A stretch of DNA of 64,000 nucleotides from Bombella mellum (GCF_014048465.1 NZ_PDLY01000002.1:1-64000); one strand, 5' to 3'; numbered from the stretch's first letter, positions 36,272-46,366 are shown. Made by a program: numbers and translations. Notes: a model not told the origin generated them from the sequence alone.

Positions 36272-38038
36272 TTAACAAAGAGGAGCGCAGCTGCGTTCCA
36301 GCCATGGGTGCAGCTCTTCCTCAAGCAGGGGCAGGAGTTTCCTGCGAACCGTGGCATGGTATTCGTCCAGCCACTGCCGCTCCTCATCTGTCAGCTGGTC
36401 TATGTTGATCAGCCTGCGGTCAATGGGGGTATGGGTCAGGACCTCGAACTCCAGACCGGTACTGGGTGCATCCAAGGTACTCTCCCGTACCAGAAGCAGG
36501 TTTTCGATGCGGATGCCATATGCCCCGACCTCATAATAGCCAGGTTCATTGGAGAGGATCATGCCCGGCACCAGTCCGGTAGGGCGTGGGGCGACCGAGA
36601 TGGACTGAGGGCCTTCATGTACGGAGAGATAGCTTCCTATTCCGTGTCCTGTCCCGTGATCGAAATCCAGCCCCAGATTCCAGAGGGAGGCACGGGCAAG
36701 GGTATCCAGTCTGTATCCCGGCAGTCCTACGGGAAAGCGTTGACGGCTGAGGGTGATGTTGCCTTTCAGGACGGCTGTGAATGCCTGTCTGATGGCGTGG
36801 GGAGGCTCATCCGGTCCGTTCCAGATGGTACGGGTTATGTCCGTGGTTCCAAAAGGATATTGTGCGCCACTGTCTACAAGATAGACGGTATTGGGGTGGA
36901 GGACACTGTCCTTGCCCTTTTCGGCCCGATAGTGAGGGTAAGCCCCATTGGGGCCGGCTGCTGAAATCGTTTCGAAACTGGGTCCCTTATAATCAGGGGA
37001 CATGGCACGGAAAGCCTCCAGTCGGGCTGCCAGCTCAGTTTCGTGTTGTCCTGTGCCATGCTCCTCCAGCCAGTGGAGGAAGCGTGCCAGTGCGATGCTG
37101 TCCAGCATGTGGGCCTGACGGTTGCCATCCTGCTCCACCCTAGTCTTGATGGATTTGGGCAGGGTGCAGAGGTCTGGCTCATCAGCTATCATGGCTCCGG
37201 CTTCTTCCAGCACCATTCTGAACCAGATGGGCGTCGTTGCAGGATCCAGACGGATGGTCTGTCTGGAGAAACTTTTCAGCGTCTGGATGAGGCTGGCCGC
37301 CGGGCGTATCCGGATGTCCGCATCTTCAGGATCATCCTGAAAGCGAGAGGCCTCGGCAAAGATGTCGGCCGTGCTGTCGGCGTGCAGTATCCCATACGCA
37401 TGTGCCACTGGGGTCATGGCGATATCATCGCCTCTTATGTTCAGCAGCCATGCAAGCGATGTGCAGTCGGACAGGATCATGGCGGTCTGTCCAGCATCCC
37501 GCAACTGTCGGGCCAGCCGGTCACGTTTGTTCCTGCTGGTTTCTCCAGTGAAATCCAGTGGCTGGTGGTGGATTGGCCCGGCGGGAGATGCTGGCTGGTC
37601 AGGCCAGGCGAGATCAATCGGGTTCTCTTCCAGAGGGATGAGCGTTACCCCGTCAGCCTGCCATGAGGAAAGATCTCGCTGGCTTGTCAGCCGGGGATCA
37701 TAGCCAATGCTTTTCCCCTGTGCTTTCTGCGCTAGCCATTCCCGGGGGGACACCTGGCCACTGTGGTGGGTTGTCCATAGAGAACCAGGGGCCTGCTCGG
37801 CCATCTGGACGGTGTAACGGCCATCTGAAAAAACACCGCCGCTTTCTTCCAGCAGGATGGCTAGCCCTGCGCTGCCGGTAAACCCTGTCAGCCAGGCCAG
37901 TCTTTCAGAATGGGGAGCGACATATTCTCCCAGATATTCATCCCCCCGTGTGATGATGAAACCAGAAATGCCCAGTCTGCTGAAATGCTGACGGACGAGA
38001 GCGGGGCGTTCTTCTAGTGGAACAGATGACAGAAGCAC
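36272..38038 (-). CDS. Xaa-Pro aminopeptidase, M24 family
   Basis: 588 residues, with two N-terminal creatinase-like domains before the pita-bread catalytic domain, the long form of aminopeptidase P. Metal ligands are all visible: YLVDSGAQYPFGTTDITRT (two Asp), GTGHGIGSYLSVHEGP (His), LSNEPGYYEVGAYGIRIEN (two Glu). Cleaves N-terminal residues before proline. Separated from prmA by 39 bp. Confidence 0.93.
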   Translation of the reverse strand: MLLSSVPLEERPALVRQHFSRLGISGFIITRGDEYLGEYVAPHSERLAWLTGFTGSAGLAILLEESGGVFSDGRYTVQMAEQAPGSLWTTHHSGQVSPREWLAQKAQGKSIGYDPRLTSQRDLSSWQADGVTLIPLEENPIDLAWPDQPASPAGPIHHQPLDFTGETSRNKRDRLARQLRDAGQTAMILSDCTSLAWLLNIRGDDIAMTPVAHAYGILHADSTADIFAEASRFQDDPEDADIRIRPAASLIQTLKSFSRQTIRLDPATTPIWFRMVLEEAGAMIADEPDLCTLPKSIKTRVEQDGNRQAHMLDSIALARFLHWLEEHGTGQHETELAARLEAFRAMSPDYKGPSFETISAAGPNGAYPHYRAEKGKDSVLHPNTVYLVDSGAQYPFGTTDITRTIWNGPDEPPHAIRQAFTAVLKGNITLSRQRFPVGLPGYRLDTLARASLWNLGLDFDHGTGHGIGSYLSVHEGPQSISVAPRPTGLVPGMILSNEPGYYEVGAYGIRIENLLLVRESTLDAPSTGLEFEVLTHTPIDRRLINIDQLTDEERQWLDEYHATVRRKLLPLLEEELHPWLERSCAPLC

Positions 38039-38077
38039 GGGTATACCATTCTGGAGGAAATTTGTGAGTGAAGGTGA

Positions 38078-39004
38078 TCAGGCCGGTTTCCGCAGGATGA
38101 GTGTACTCCACGGACCTTCCTTGAGCTGTTTTTCAAGCACCAGTCCCTGTCTCTGATGGGCGACCAGTACCATGCGGGCCTGCGTACTGAGCAGGCCGGC
38201 CAGAATGGCCGTTCCGCCCGACTGAAGGTTTCTGGCAAGGTCTCTGGCCATGCGGCAGAGGGGGCGAGCCAGAATGTTGGCAAAGACGAGGTCGTAGGGA
38301 GCTTTCTGCCTGACAGCCTCTGTATGCCAGCCATTGCCGAAGCGGCAGTCAAGTAGGGGGCCAAGGCCATTCAGGCGGGCGTTGGAGGCTGCGACACGGA
38401 CCGACCATGGTTCGATATCCACGGCCAGAACAGGGCGATGAAGCAGGCGGGCAGCCGCCATGGCGAGAATGCCGGAGCCGCATCCCATGTCCAGAACGTG
38501 GTGAGGTCTGCGATGGGCGATCAGCTCGAGTGCCCGCAGGCATCCGCGGGTTGATCCGTGTTCACCAGACCCGAAGGCAATGCCGGCATCCAGCGTGATG
38601 TTCAGCCGATTGGATGAGGGGGTGTCTTTCAGGTGTGTGCCGCGGATGCAGAAGCGGCGGCCTACATGCTGTGGCGGGAAGGCTTCCTGTGTACGGGCAA
38701 GCCAGCCTTCCGCTTCCGTGTGCTGCCGGTGTAGGGGTGTTTCTACACCTGTCATGGCACGGACAAGGGCCAGGGCATTGTCCAGCTCTTCCTCGTTCCT
38801 CCCTTTTTCCTTGACGGCTTCCAACCGCCAGTAACGCTGTTCGTCATCTTCTTCAAACATGCCTACGGTGTCACAGACGCCCAGCAGGGCCTGTTCGAAA
38901 AGCGGAACATGTGCTTCCTCGACGACGATCGAGAGCGTTTCCAGAGTACGGGCATGGCGGGAGCCGATATGAGACGGAGCAATGAGGTTCTGCTTTGTCT
39001 TCAT
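38078..39004 (-). CDS. prmA: Ribosomal protein L11 methyltransferase
   Basis: 308 residues. SAM site VLDMGCGSGILAMAAARLL (~170) and DLVFANILARPLCRM (~240) are the PrmA hallmarks. Its N-terminal ferredoxin-like domain recognises L11. Start ATG 39004 overlaps the end of the helicase gene in ATGA. Some divergence in the N-terminal domain. Confidence 0.92.
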   Translation of the reverse strand: MKTKQNLIAPSHIGSRHARTLETLSIVVEEAHVPLFEQALLGVCDTVGMFEEDDEQRYWRLEAVKEKGRNEEELDNALALVRAMTGVETPLHRQHTEAEGWLARTQEAFPPQHVGRRFCIRGTHLKDTPSSNRLNITLDAGIAFGSGEHGSTRGCLRALELIAHRRPHHVLDMGCGSGILAMAAARLLHRPVLAVDIEPWSVRVAASNARLNGLGPLLDCRFGNGWHTEAVRQKAPYDLVFANILARPLCRMARDLARNLQSGGTAILAGLLSTQARMVLVAHQRQGLVLEKQLKEGPWSTLILRKPA

Positions 39005-41214
39005 GATATAACCTCTACAAAACCGGCCATGATCCGTTTCAGACCGATATTTTCAAAATTGATGGACAGACGGTCATCTTCCACAGCTATGACAACACCT
39101 TCCCCATAGCGATTATGTCGTACCATTGCTCCGATGGGAACCGTTGGCCCTGTGGCAGAAGGGAGGGGCTGACGTCGCTGCGTGGTTGGGCGTGGCGGAC
39201 GGCTGAAGAAGGATCCTGACTGTTGCTTTCGATCAGGCGATGGACGTGTTCGGGTGATCTGGTTGTCAGGCAGTTCATCAAGGAAGCGGCTGGGAATGGA
39301 ATCCTGCCAGTTGGCATAAAGTTTTCGACTATTGGCATGCAATATGACCACCCGCTCACGGGCACGAGTAAGACCAACGTAAGCCAGTCGTCGCTCTTCT
39401 TCCAGAGCTTGATTCCCACCTTCATCCAAAGAGCGTTGGGAAGGGAAGAGACCTTCCTCCCACCCTGGAAGAAAAACAGTCGGAAACTCCAGACCCTTGG
39501 CCGCATGCAGGGTCATCAGACTGACCCTGTCCTGTCCATCATCCCGGGTATCCGTATCCATGATGAGAGCAATATGCTCCAGAAAAGCTTCCATCGTGGG
39601 AAACTCACCAATGGCCCGGAGAAGTTCACGAATGTTCTCAAGCCTCCCCGAAGCTTCCACCGTCTTGGGATCATCACGCCACATGGTAAGGTAGCCACTT
39701 TCTTCCAGAACCATGTCTGTCGCCATGACATGACCTTCTTGCGTGACCATTTCTCGTGCCTGCGACAGAACGGCCATGAAATCAGCAAGCGTGGCAGCCG
39801 TCTTCCCCTTCAGTAGTCCCCGTTCCAGCTGATGCTGGAGTGTCTGCTGAAGAGAAAGCCCCATTTCTTTTGCAGTTACCCGCAGTCTGGACAGGGCCAC
39901 GTTACCAAAGCCCCGTCTGGGAAGATTGACTATTCTTTCAAAGGCCAGATCATCCATTGGATAGAGGACAGCCCGCATGTAAGCGATGGCATCCCTGATC
40001 TCAGCCCGTTCATAGAAGCGCAGGCCACCGATGATCTGATAAGGAATACCCATTTTCATCAGGGCATCCTCGAAAGGACGTGTCTGAAAGCCGGCACGCA
40101 TCAGGATTGCCATGGAGCCATAATCGTGATCCTGCTTATGCAGGTCCTGAATACGCTTGCCAACAATCCTAGCTTCATCGTCTGAATCCGGTGCATTGAT
40201 GACTTCTATGAGCTCTCCATCATCCGCATCAAGGCCGGGTTGAAGGACCTTACCAAGCCGTCCTTCATTGTGAGCGATGATCCGTGAGGCTACATCCAGT
40301 ATGCGAGGTGTTGAACGATAGTTCTTCTCAAGACGGACCGTCTTGGCGCCGGGAAAATCCTTTTCAAAACGCAGGATGTTGGTGATGTCTGCACCCCGCC
40401 AGGAATAGATGGACTGGTCGTCATCACCGACGCAGGCAATGTTGGCAGGCGTTCCATCTTGACGCCGGGCCAGAAGACGCAGCCACAGATACTGGATGGT
40501 ATTGGTATCCTGATATTCATCCACAAGTAGATAGCGGAAACGATTCTGATACTGTTCCAGAACTTCAGTATGCTGACGGAAAATAGTGACCATATGGAGC
40601 ATCAGGTCGCCAAAGTCACAGGCGTTGAGTTCTTTCAGACGTGTCTGATAAGAGGCATAGATGGCCCTTGTCTGACCATTGGCAAACTCCGTCACCTGGG
40701 CTGATGTAATGGCCTCCGGCAAGAGGGCCTGATCTTTCCAGAGCTGTATCTGGTGCATGATCTGGGCAGGGGGCCAGCGTTTGATATCCAGATTCCACGG
40801 CTCAATGACCTGTTTCAGCAGGCGTATCTGGTCATCCATGTCAAGGATGGTGAAGTTGCGCTCCAGCCCGACAAGCACGGCATGCTGTCGCAACATGCGG
40901 GTACAGAGGGAATGGAACGTTCCCACCCAGAGTCCTTCCACAGGCCGGTCGAGGATGACGCTGATGCGTTCTCTCATTTCCCGGGCGGCCTTGTTAGTGA
41001 ATGTGACGCCCAGAATCTGCTCCGGCCATGCCAGTTTTTCCAGAATGATGTGAGCAAAACGTGTTGTCAGGACACGTGTCTTGCCTGTGCCGGCTCCGGC
41101 GAGAATCAGCAGGGGGCCCTGCGTTGTCTCCACGGCCAGACGCTGCTCTTCATTCAGGTCGACTAGGTGGTCGGGAACAGAAGACGAAAAACGGGGGGAA
41201 AAGAGATCATCCAT
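39001..41214 (-). CDS. UvrD/PcrA-type DNA helicase
   Basis: 737 residues from ATG 41214. Walker A LAGAGTGKTRVLTTR (~40), LLVDEYQDTNTIQY, VGDDDQSIYSWRGADI, VRLEKNYRST and VSLMTLHAAKGLEFPTVFLPGWEEGLFP define a superfamily 1A 3'-5' helicase. The C-terminal ~100 residues contain a low-complexity RPSPDRKQQSGSFF stretch before a small Tudor-like tail (IGAMVRHNRYGEGVVIA), as in PcrA/UvrD. Role in repair and replication restart. UvrD versus PcrA cannot be told with certainty. Confidence 0.93.
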   Translation of the reverse strand: MDDLFSPRFSSSVPDHLVDLNEEQRLAVETTQGPLLILAGAGTGKTRVLTTRFAHIILEKLAWPEQILGVTFTNKAAREMRERISVILDRPVEGLWVGTFHSLCTRMLRQHAVLVGLERNFTILDMDDQIRLLKQVIEPWNLDIKRWPPAQIMHQIQLWKDQALLPEAITSAQVTEFANGQTRAIYASYQTRLKELNACDFGDLMLHMVTIFRQHTEVLEQYQNRFRYLLVDEYQDTNTIQYLWLRLLARRQDGTPANIACVGDDDQSIYSWRGADITNILRFEKDFPGAKTVRLEKNYRSTPRILDVASRIIAHNEGRLGKVLQPGLDADDGELIEVINAPDSDDEARIVGKRIQDLHKQDHDYGSMAILMRAGFQTRPFEDALMKMGIPYQIIGGLRFYERAEIRDAIAYMRAVLYPMDDLAFERIVNLPRRGFGNVALSRLRVTAKEMGLSLQQTLQHQLERGLLKGKTAATLADFMAVLSQAREMVTQEGHVMATDMVLEESGYLTMWRDDPKTVEASGRLENIRELLRAIGEFPTMEAFLEHIALIMDTDTRDDGQDRVSLMTLHAAKGLEFPTVFLPGWEEGLFPSQRSLDEGGNQALEEERRLAYVGLTRARERVVILHANSRKLYANWQDSIPSRFLDELPDNQITRTRPSPDRKQQSGSFFSRPPRPTTQRRQPLPSATGPTVPIGAMVRHNRYGEGVVIAVEDDRLSINFENIGLKRIMAGFVEVIS

Positions 41215-41227
41215 CACGATTATCTGG

Positions 41228-41233
41228 TATAAT
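41228..41233 (+). promoter_or_regulatory. Extended -10 element upstream of the radC-like pair
   Basis: TGGTATAAT carries a consensus TATAAT with the upstream TG of an extended -10, placed about 40 nt before the first radC-like start. No good -35 is seen, as is usual for extended -10 promoters. Confidence 0.55.
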
Positions 41234-41271
41234 GTGCAACACATTCAATGGCTAGGACATAACCTCCGATT

Positions 41272-41937
41272 GTGAAGAAAGCGGTTTCATCCAAACAGGG
41301 ACATAGGGCCCGCATGAGGGAACGTATTCTCGTTCATGGTGCCGAAACCCTTGCTGATTATGAATTGTTGGAGGTTCTGCTTTTCTATGCCATTCCAAGG
41401 CGGGATACGAACCCGCAGGCCAAGGCATTGCTGTCAACGTTCGGAACGCTCGGAAAGCTTCTGCAGTCTTCTGCTAATACCCTAGAGAAGCATGGGCTGA
41501 GCAGACGGCTCATCTCCCTTCTGGAACTTCCTGTTCTGGCAGCGCGCTCCCTGATGGAAAATGATGATGATGTTCCTCTTCAGCTGAGCGATGCAGGGGC
41601 TTTGATGAAATACCTGCAAGGTACCCTGCACAGGATGGATGGCCCGACCATCGGGGTGATCTGTCTGGACAGTAATAACGGTCTCATCACTGAGAAAACA
41701 TTTCCGGCAGGCAGCAATCTTCATGCTCTTCATCGCCCGATTGCCTGCCTCCTTCTTTCCTGTCATGCGACAGCCGGGATCATCGCCTATTATCATCCAC
41801 GGAGTCCGGCAACGGCCTTGGCTCCCGAGGTGCGAGGCCTGAAGCAGGCCTTGCAGAGTTTGGGCATTACTATTCATGAAAGTGTACTGATAGGGGAGGG
41901 GTGGTATGTCAGCATGAGTGAAGCGGGGCTTCTGTGA
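41272..41937 (+). CDS. RadC-like protein with degenerate JAMM site
   Basis: 221 residues from GTG 41272. The N-terminal helix-hairpin-helix-like part is well kept (MRERILVHGAETLADYELLEVLLFYAIPRRDTNPQAKALL). The C-terminal JAB-like domain has lost the metal motif: where His-x-His-Pro and Asp are expected it reads AYYHPRSPATALAPEVRGLK. So a RadC fold without catalytic metal ligands. It lies immediately before a second RadC with the opposite pattern. Function of RadC proteins is poorly known; a DNA-associated role is usual. Confidence 0.8.
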   Translation: MKKAVSSKQGHRARMRERILVHGAETLADYELLEVLLFYAIPRRDTNPQAKALLSTFGTLGKLLQSSANTLEKHGLSRRLISLLELPVLAARSLMENDDDVPLQLSDAGALMKYLQGTLHRMDGPTIGVICLDSNNGLITEKTFPAGSNLHALHRPIACLLLSCHATAGIIAYYHPRSPATALAPEVRGLKQALQSLGITIHESVLIGEGWYVSMSEAGLL

Positions 41938-41941
41938 TACC

Positions 41942-42595
41942 GTGACGGCAACGACACGAGAGACATTTCACAGAATTGCTTCATTCATTGTCTCCGGGGA
42001 GGAGGCGAGAGAGGAATTGACGAAGGAGCTTCTCAGACATCATTCATCGCTGTCCCAGCTCATTTTTTCACATCCTTCAGACCGAGATCATGTATCGAAA
42101 GATAATGTTTCATTGGTCGTGTTCTGCGCCGTTCTGAAAGAACTGGCGCATCGTTACGGGCGGTCCCTGCTCCCTGAAGGAGATCTGCTCCAGCAGCCTG
42201 AACTGCTGCGGGATTATCTTATGGTCCATATGGCCAGAGAGCGGGTTGAACAGTTCCGTCTTCTGTTTTTGGATGTAAAAAATCATCTTATCCGGGATGA
42301 GATACAAGGCCGTGGGACGATCAACCATGTTTCAGTTTACCCAAGGGAAATTGCCAAGCGTTGTCTGGAGCTGGATGCCGCAGGCATCATCATGGTCCAC
42401 AATCACCCGGCTGGACAGCCCAATCCATCCCGGGGGGACATCATCATGACCCAGAATATCGAGATGGCCCTGCAGGTCATAAACGTGAAGCTGATCGATC
42501 ATTTCATCATTACGAAAAAAGCCCAAACCAGCTTGCGCCAGCTTGGGCTCCTTTCCTCAGTTTTGGAAGCCGATCAGCTGTCCAGTTCTGGCTGA
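41942..42595 (+). CDS. radC: RadC family protein with intact JAMM motif
   Basis: 217 residues from GTG 41942, four bases after the stop of the first copy; GTG 41918 would add eight residues. The JAMM metalloprotease motif is complete: Glu earlier, then MVHNHPAGQPNPSRGD (His-x-His-Pro ... Ser ... Asp). DVKNHLIRDEIQGRGTINHVSVYPREI is the standard RadC core. Its N-terminal DNA-binding part is shortened and diverged. The pair could work as a heterodimer. The 3' end doubles as the terminator of purK on the other strand. Confidence 0.88.
   Translation: MTATTRETFHRIASFIVSGEEAREELTKELLRHHSSLSQLIFSHPSDRDHVSKDNVSLVVFCAVLKELAHRYGRSLLPEGDLLQQPELLRDYLMVHMARERVEQFRLLFLDVKNHLIRDEIQGRGTINHVSVYPREIAKRCLELDAAGIIMVHNHPAGQPNPSRGDIIMTQNIEMALQVINVKLIDHFIITKKAQTSLRQLGLLSSVLEADQLSSSG
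42515..42549 (-). terminator. Probable purK terminator inside the radC 3' end
   Basis: On the minus strand AGCCCAA ... TTGGGCT (42520-42549) is followed by six T. It sits 25 nt beyond the purK stop, within radC coding sequence on the other strand. Confidence 0.55.
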
Positions 42596-43710
42596 TAGTG
42601 TGACAGTACCATGTCGCCGGGCAGGCCGCCACGGGGGAAAATACGGTTCACATGCCCCATCTTGCGACCGGGACGGGCCTCTTCCTTGCCATAAAGGTGG
42701 ATGGATGCATTTTCTTCCCTCAGAATCTCGGGAAGGAGAGCCATGTCGTCCGGGCCAATGAGATTATGCATGTAGGCATCGGAGTGACGCCGGGCCGGGG
42801 GTAGGGAAAGGCCTGCCACGGCACGGATGTGCATTTCGAACTGATCCACCAGACAGGCATTCATGGTCCAGTGCCCTGAATTGTGAGGGCGGGGAGCAAT
42901 CTCATTTACGAGAAGACTGCCATCCGTGCCTTCGAACAGCTCAACACCCATGATGCCAACAAGATCCAGTTTTTCGGCCAGCGTGGCCGCCAGAGCCTGT
43001 GCTTTCTGAGCCAGTTCTGGCATGATTGGAGCGGGTGCTACAGAAACCCGCAGGATACCCTGACGATGGTGGTTTTCTGCGACATCAAAGCAGCGGACGG
43101 TTCCGTCCAGACCACGGACGACCATCACGCTGATCTCACGGGCGAAATCAATATGCTGCTCAGCGACGAGTGGATAGGGGAGGCTGTCGGCTCTCTGTAG
43201 AAGGTCTTGGAAAGCCGCTTCATCAGGAAGACGGAACTGTCCTTTCCCGTCATATCCAAAACGGGTAGTTTTCAGGATACAGGGGAAACCGAAAGACGGG
43301 AGGGCCTTCAGGTCATCGGGAGAAGCGACCTCTTTCCAGGGAGCTACGGGCAGACCATGCGTCCCCAGCATCTTCTTTTCCGCAATGCGATCCTGACTGA
43401 TTTCCAGAATATGCCCAGACGGACGGACAGGACAGAAACTGGCCAGATGTTTCAGGCCGGCAGCACTGATGTTTTCAAACTCGAAGGTGATGACATCACA
43501 GGAGCGGGCGAATTCTTCCAGAGAGGTCGGATCATCATATGACCCGACCGTAAGCCTCGCAGCCGTTTCGGAAGCGGGGCTGGCCTCGCTGTCTGAAAGG
43601 ATATGAACTTCATAACCCAGCCGAGCCGCCGCCACAGCAGACATACGCCCCAGCTGACCGCCGCCGATAATGCCGATTCTGGCCCTTGGGGCCAAAGGAG
43701 ACGCAGTCAT
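42574..43710 (-). CDS. purK: 5-(carboxyamino)imidazole ribonucleotide synthase
   Basis: 378 residues, ATP-grasp. [21 protein letters not shown] at residues 12-32, [18 protein letters not shown] in the ATP-binding part, [29 protein letters not shown] as the metal site. First of the two-step AIR carboxylation in purine synthesis; PurE follows in the pathway and overlaps by 4 bp upstream. Confidence 0.96.
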   Translation of the reverse strand: MTASPLAPRARIGIIGGGQLGRMSAVAAARLGYEVHILSDSEASPASETAARLTVGSYDDPTSLEEFARSCDVITFEFENISAAGLKHLASFCPVRPSGHILEISQDRIAEKKMLGTHGLPVAPWKEVASPDDLKALPSFGFPCILKTTRFGYDGKGQFRLPDEAAFQDLLQRADSLPYPLVAEQHIDFAREISVMVVRGLDGTVRCFDVAENHHRQGILRVSVAPAPIMPELAQKAQALAATLAEKLDLVGIMGVELFEGTDGSLLVNEIAPRPHNSGHWTMNACLVDQFEMHIRAVAGLSLPPARRHSDAYMHNLIGPDDMALLPEILREENASIHLYGKEEARPGRKMGHVNRIFPRGGLPGDMVLSHYQPELDS

Positions 43711-44201
43711 CTGGCAGGTACCTCGGCAACTGAGGCTGTCTGTTCGGAGCGAAAGGTCTCCAAGGCTTCTGTCACTTTCCCATCTGAGATGGAAAGGATC
43801 GAAGCCGCAAGAAGAGCCGCATTGACAGCTCCGGCTTTTCCGATGGCAAGCGTACCGACCGGAATACCCGCCGGCATCTGCACTATGGAGAGCAGACTGT
43901 CCTGCCCTTTAAGAGTCCGGCTTTCTACAGGAACACCCAGAACTGGCAGGGATGTCCAGGCTGCACACATGCCCGGGAGATGGGCGGCTCCACCGGCACC
44001 GGCAATGATGACCTTCAGGCCCCGGTCGCGGGCCGTACGGGCATAATCGGCAAGGCGGTCAGGAGTCCTGTGGGCAGAAACGATGCGGACCTCATAAGCG
44101 ATGCCCAGCCTGTCCAGCTGCTCACAACCATGCTGCATGGTGTCCCAGTCGGACTGGCTGCCCATGATCACACCTACAGAAGGCGTTGATGAGGCATTCA
44201 T
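43707..44201 (-). CDS. purE: N5-carboxyaminoimidazole ribonucleotide mutase
   Basis: 164 residues from ATG 44201 with GGAG upstream. [13 protein letters not shown] and [12 protein letters not shown] are the PurE substrate loops; [11 protein letters not shown] follows. Converts N5-CAIR to CAIR. Translationally coupled to purK. Confidence 0.97.
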   Translation of the reverse strand: MNASSTPSVGVIMGSQSDWDTMQHGCEQLDRLGIAYEVRIVSAHRTPDRLADYARTARDRGLKVIIAGAGGAAHLPGMCAAWTSLPVLGVPVESRTLKGQDSLLSIVQMPAGIPVGTLAIGKAGAVNAALLAASILSISDGKVTEALETFRSEQTASVAEVPAR

Positions 44202-44221
44202 GGTGTCGTTCTCCACCGGTT

Positions 44222-44833
44222 TTAGAAGCTGCTGCCCGTTTCGTCATGGGAAGGGAAGAGACTGTTCGGATCGAGGTTCTCGTGTCCTTCCTGAAGGGGT
44301 TTGCCTTCCCTGACAAGACGGTCATTGGCCGCCTGTACGGCAGCATTCAGGTCCGTCTGCGTGCAGAGACCGAGAATGACCGGGTCGCGGGGTTTGATGT
44401 TGGTGCTGTTCCAGTGCTCACGGTTGCGGATCTTGGCAATCGTGTCTTTGGTCGTGCCCAGAAGACGGACAATCTGCGTATCGTTCAGCTGCGGGAACTG
44501 CCTCAGTATGAAGGCGATGGCATCAGGACGGTCATGACGCTTTGCCACGGGGGTGTAGCGGGCCCCCTTGGCCCGGCGGGCGACAGGATTGGGGCTGGCA
44601 ATCAGCTTGAGGCGGGCAGAGGGGTTGGCCTCACAACGTTTGATTTCAGCCTCGGTCAGCTGGTTATTCTTGACGGGATCGTAGCCGTTGATCCCACCGC
44701 CAACCTCACCATCTGCGATGGCCTGAATTTCCAGCGGGTGCATCCCACAGAAAACGGCTATCTGGTCAAAGGTGAGGCCAGTTTTTTCAATCAGCCAGAC
44801 GGCGGTCGCTTTGGGCATTAGCGGCAGGGTCAT
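44222..44833 (-). CDS. trcR: Cell-cycle transcriptional regulator TrcR-like (DUF1013)
   Basis: 203 residues from ATG 44833 with AAGGA upstream. The DUF1013 pattern is clear: [89 protein letters not shown]. The two helix-turn-helix-like segments fit DNA binding. Conserved across alphaproteobacteria; named TrcR in Caulobacter work. Followed at 20 bp by purE, probably one transcript. Confidence 0.88.
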   Translation of the reverse strand: MTLPLMPKATAVWLIEKTGLTFDQIAVFCGMHPLEIQAIADGEVGGGINGYDPVKNNQLTEAEIKRCEANPSARLKLIASPNPVARRAKGARYTPVAKRHDRPDAIAFILRQFPQLNDTQIVRLLGTTKDTIAKIRNREHWNSTNIKPRDPVILGLCTQTDLNAAVQAANDRLVREGKPLQEGHENLDPNSLFPSHDETGSSF

Positions 44834-45006
44834 GTACGCAGTCCTTTGCAGAGCGGTAAAATGGTCCGGCATCTGGCAGGGCCCGGGCCACTCTGGAAAA
44901 GAATCACCCGCCACCCTCGTGAGGGGCGGTGCCTGCACAATGCACGACATTGCGGGCAGAATGCTCCAGAGTGTAAGAGAGGTCAAGACAGGATGTCTGA
45001 CTGCTG

Positions 45007-45049
45007 AAAAAAGAAACCCTCCTGTCTCCGGGCAGGAGAAGGAGGGTTT
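45007..45049 (-). terminator. Intrinsic terminator of rpmE
   Basis: AAACCCTCC (45014-45022) pairs with GGAGGGTTT (45041-45049), and a T run follows on the minus strand. Confidence 0.75.
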
Positions 45050-45076
45050 TCAGGCGTTCGGGAAGAACCGTCCGTC

Positions 45077-45304
45077 TTACTTCTTGATGTTCCCGATGCC
45101 GGAGAAACGCTTGTTGAACTTGGCAACCTGCCCCCCGGTATCCAGAATACGCTGGACGCCCGTCCAGGCCGGATGAGTCTTGGGATCAACGTCCAGACGC
45201 AGCTTTGCGCCAGGTTCGCCGTAGCAGGAGCGGGTCTTGTACTCGCTGCCATCAGCCATCACGACCGTGATTTCATGGTAGTCGGGGTGGATGCCGGATT
45301 TCAT
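45077..45304 (-). CDS. rpmE: 50S ribosomal protein L31
   Basis: 75 residues starting [22 protein letters not shown]. Only one Cys (RSCYGE), so the zinc-free (C-) form. THPAWTG is typical of alphaproteobacterial L31. A short inverted repeat GCTCCG/CGGAGC lies in its leader (45331-45350). Confidence 0.97.
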   Translation of the reverse strand: MKSGIHPDYHEITVVMADGSEYKTRSCYGEPGAKLRLDVDPKTHPAWTGVQRILDTGGQVAKFNKRFSGIGNIKK

Positions 45305-45535
45305 AACATTTCCTGAATCTGTAAGAGAGAGCTCCGATACCGACCGGAGCAGACGGTGTCCTCATATAAGATTTTTCCTGAAAAATAAAGGCTGGGTGTC
45401 TTCTTTTTCCGGTCTGTCGAAGGTTAAGAATGTCATACAGTTTTGCCATATTGTCCTGTATGATAAGGTGCGGTTTATGTTCATGACAGCAGCCTGTCAT
45501 TGCATCTGTTCTTCACCCTAGGGAGAGGGTTCATA

Positions 45536-45988
45536 ATGAGTCGTGTCAAATCACCCGGTTGGCTGACGGACTTTCACAAGTTCATCATGCGTGGAAATGT
45601 TGTGGATCTGGCAATCGGTGTGGTGGTCGGTGCTGCTTTCAGCTCCATCGTCAACAGTGCCGTGAAGGATCTTCTGACACCGGTTCTTGGCTGCTTGACG
45701 GGGGGCGTTGATTTTTCCAATGTCTTCATCACCCTGAAGGGACCGGTCAAGGCCACTCTGGCAGAGGCGCAGAAAGCCGGAGCCGTGACCATCAATGTTG
45801 GTCTGTTCCTGAATGCCGTCATCCAGTTTCTGATCATTGCTTTCTTCATCTTCTGGGCGATGAGGCTGATCAGCAAGCTGCATCGTCAGGAAGAGGCCAA
45901 GCCAGTTGCTCCGCCGGAACCTTCCAAGGAAGAGGTGCTTCTGACGGAAATTCGTGACATCCTGGCTTCACATTCCGTAGAGAAATGA
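45536..45988 (+). CDS. mscL: Large-conductance mechanosensitive channel
   Basis: 150 residues from ATG 45536 with GGGAGAGGG upstream. The amphipathic N-helix is followed by TM1 (FHKFIMRGNVVDLAIGVVVGAAFSSIVNSAVKDLL) and TM2 (NAVIQFLIIAFFIFWAMRLISKL), with a charged C-terminal bundle. Releases solutes on osmotic down-shock. Overlaps the next gene by 4 bp. Confidence 0.97.
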   Translation: MSRVKSPGWLTDFHKFIMRGNVVDLAIGVVVGAAFSSIVNSAVKDLLTPVLGCLTGGVDFSNVFITLKGPVKATLAEAQKAGAVTINVGLFLNAVIQFLIIAFFIFWAMRLISKLHRQEEAKPVAPPEPSKEEVLLTEIRDILASHSVEK

Positions 45989-46302
45989 AACGTTTTCTGG
46001 TCAGCCTATCTGGTGTTGCCTTGTCAGTCGGCCTGTGGGGTGGACATGTGAGGGCGGATGATGCTGCCTTTGGTGTGCCTCTGTCACCGAATGCGCATCT
46101 GTATTCCTATTTCATCATAAACGGGATGGCCCGGGGAGCTTTCCTGATGGGGAAGCTCCATCAGAAGGACATGCCCGTGCTCATTCAGATGGATGAGGCA
46201 ACCCGGAAGGCGGTTGTACACAATCTGGACTCCCAGACCATACGATCCGACTTTCGGGCGGATCAGATACTGACCCGTTATCTTGGTCTGATACAGAAAT
46301 AG
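45985..46302 (+). CDS. Small exported protein of unknown function
   Basis: 105 residues. Signal peptide (MKRFLVSLSGVALSVGLWGG) with predicted cleavage after VRA. The mature part is helical: FIINGMARGAFLMGKLHQKDMPVLIQMDEA. Coupled to mscL by ATGA. No family recognised; periplasmic. Confidence 0.7.
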   Translation: MKRFLVSLSGVALSVGLWGGHVRADDAAFGVPLSPNAHLYSYFIINGMARGAFLMGKLHQKDMPVLIQMDEATRKAVVHNLDSQTIRSDFRADQILTRYLGLIQK

Positions 46303-46330
46303 CTTCCATAAGCCTACATTTCATCTGCAT

Positions 46331-46366
46331 GAAAAAGGGGGGACACTCAGGTGTCCCCCCTTTTTC
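46331..46366. terminator. Bidirectional terminator, mscL operon / secDF operon
   Basis: GGGGGGACAC (46337-46346), loop TCAG, GTGTCCCCCC (46351-46360), flanked by A5 and T5. Confidence 0.9.

Noticed and set aside
45331-45350. Inverted repeat GCTCCG/CGGAGC in the rpmE leader as an L31 autoregulatory element
   Set aside because: Only six base pairs and no supporting conservation; mentioned under rpmE but not called as a regulator.
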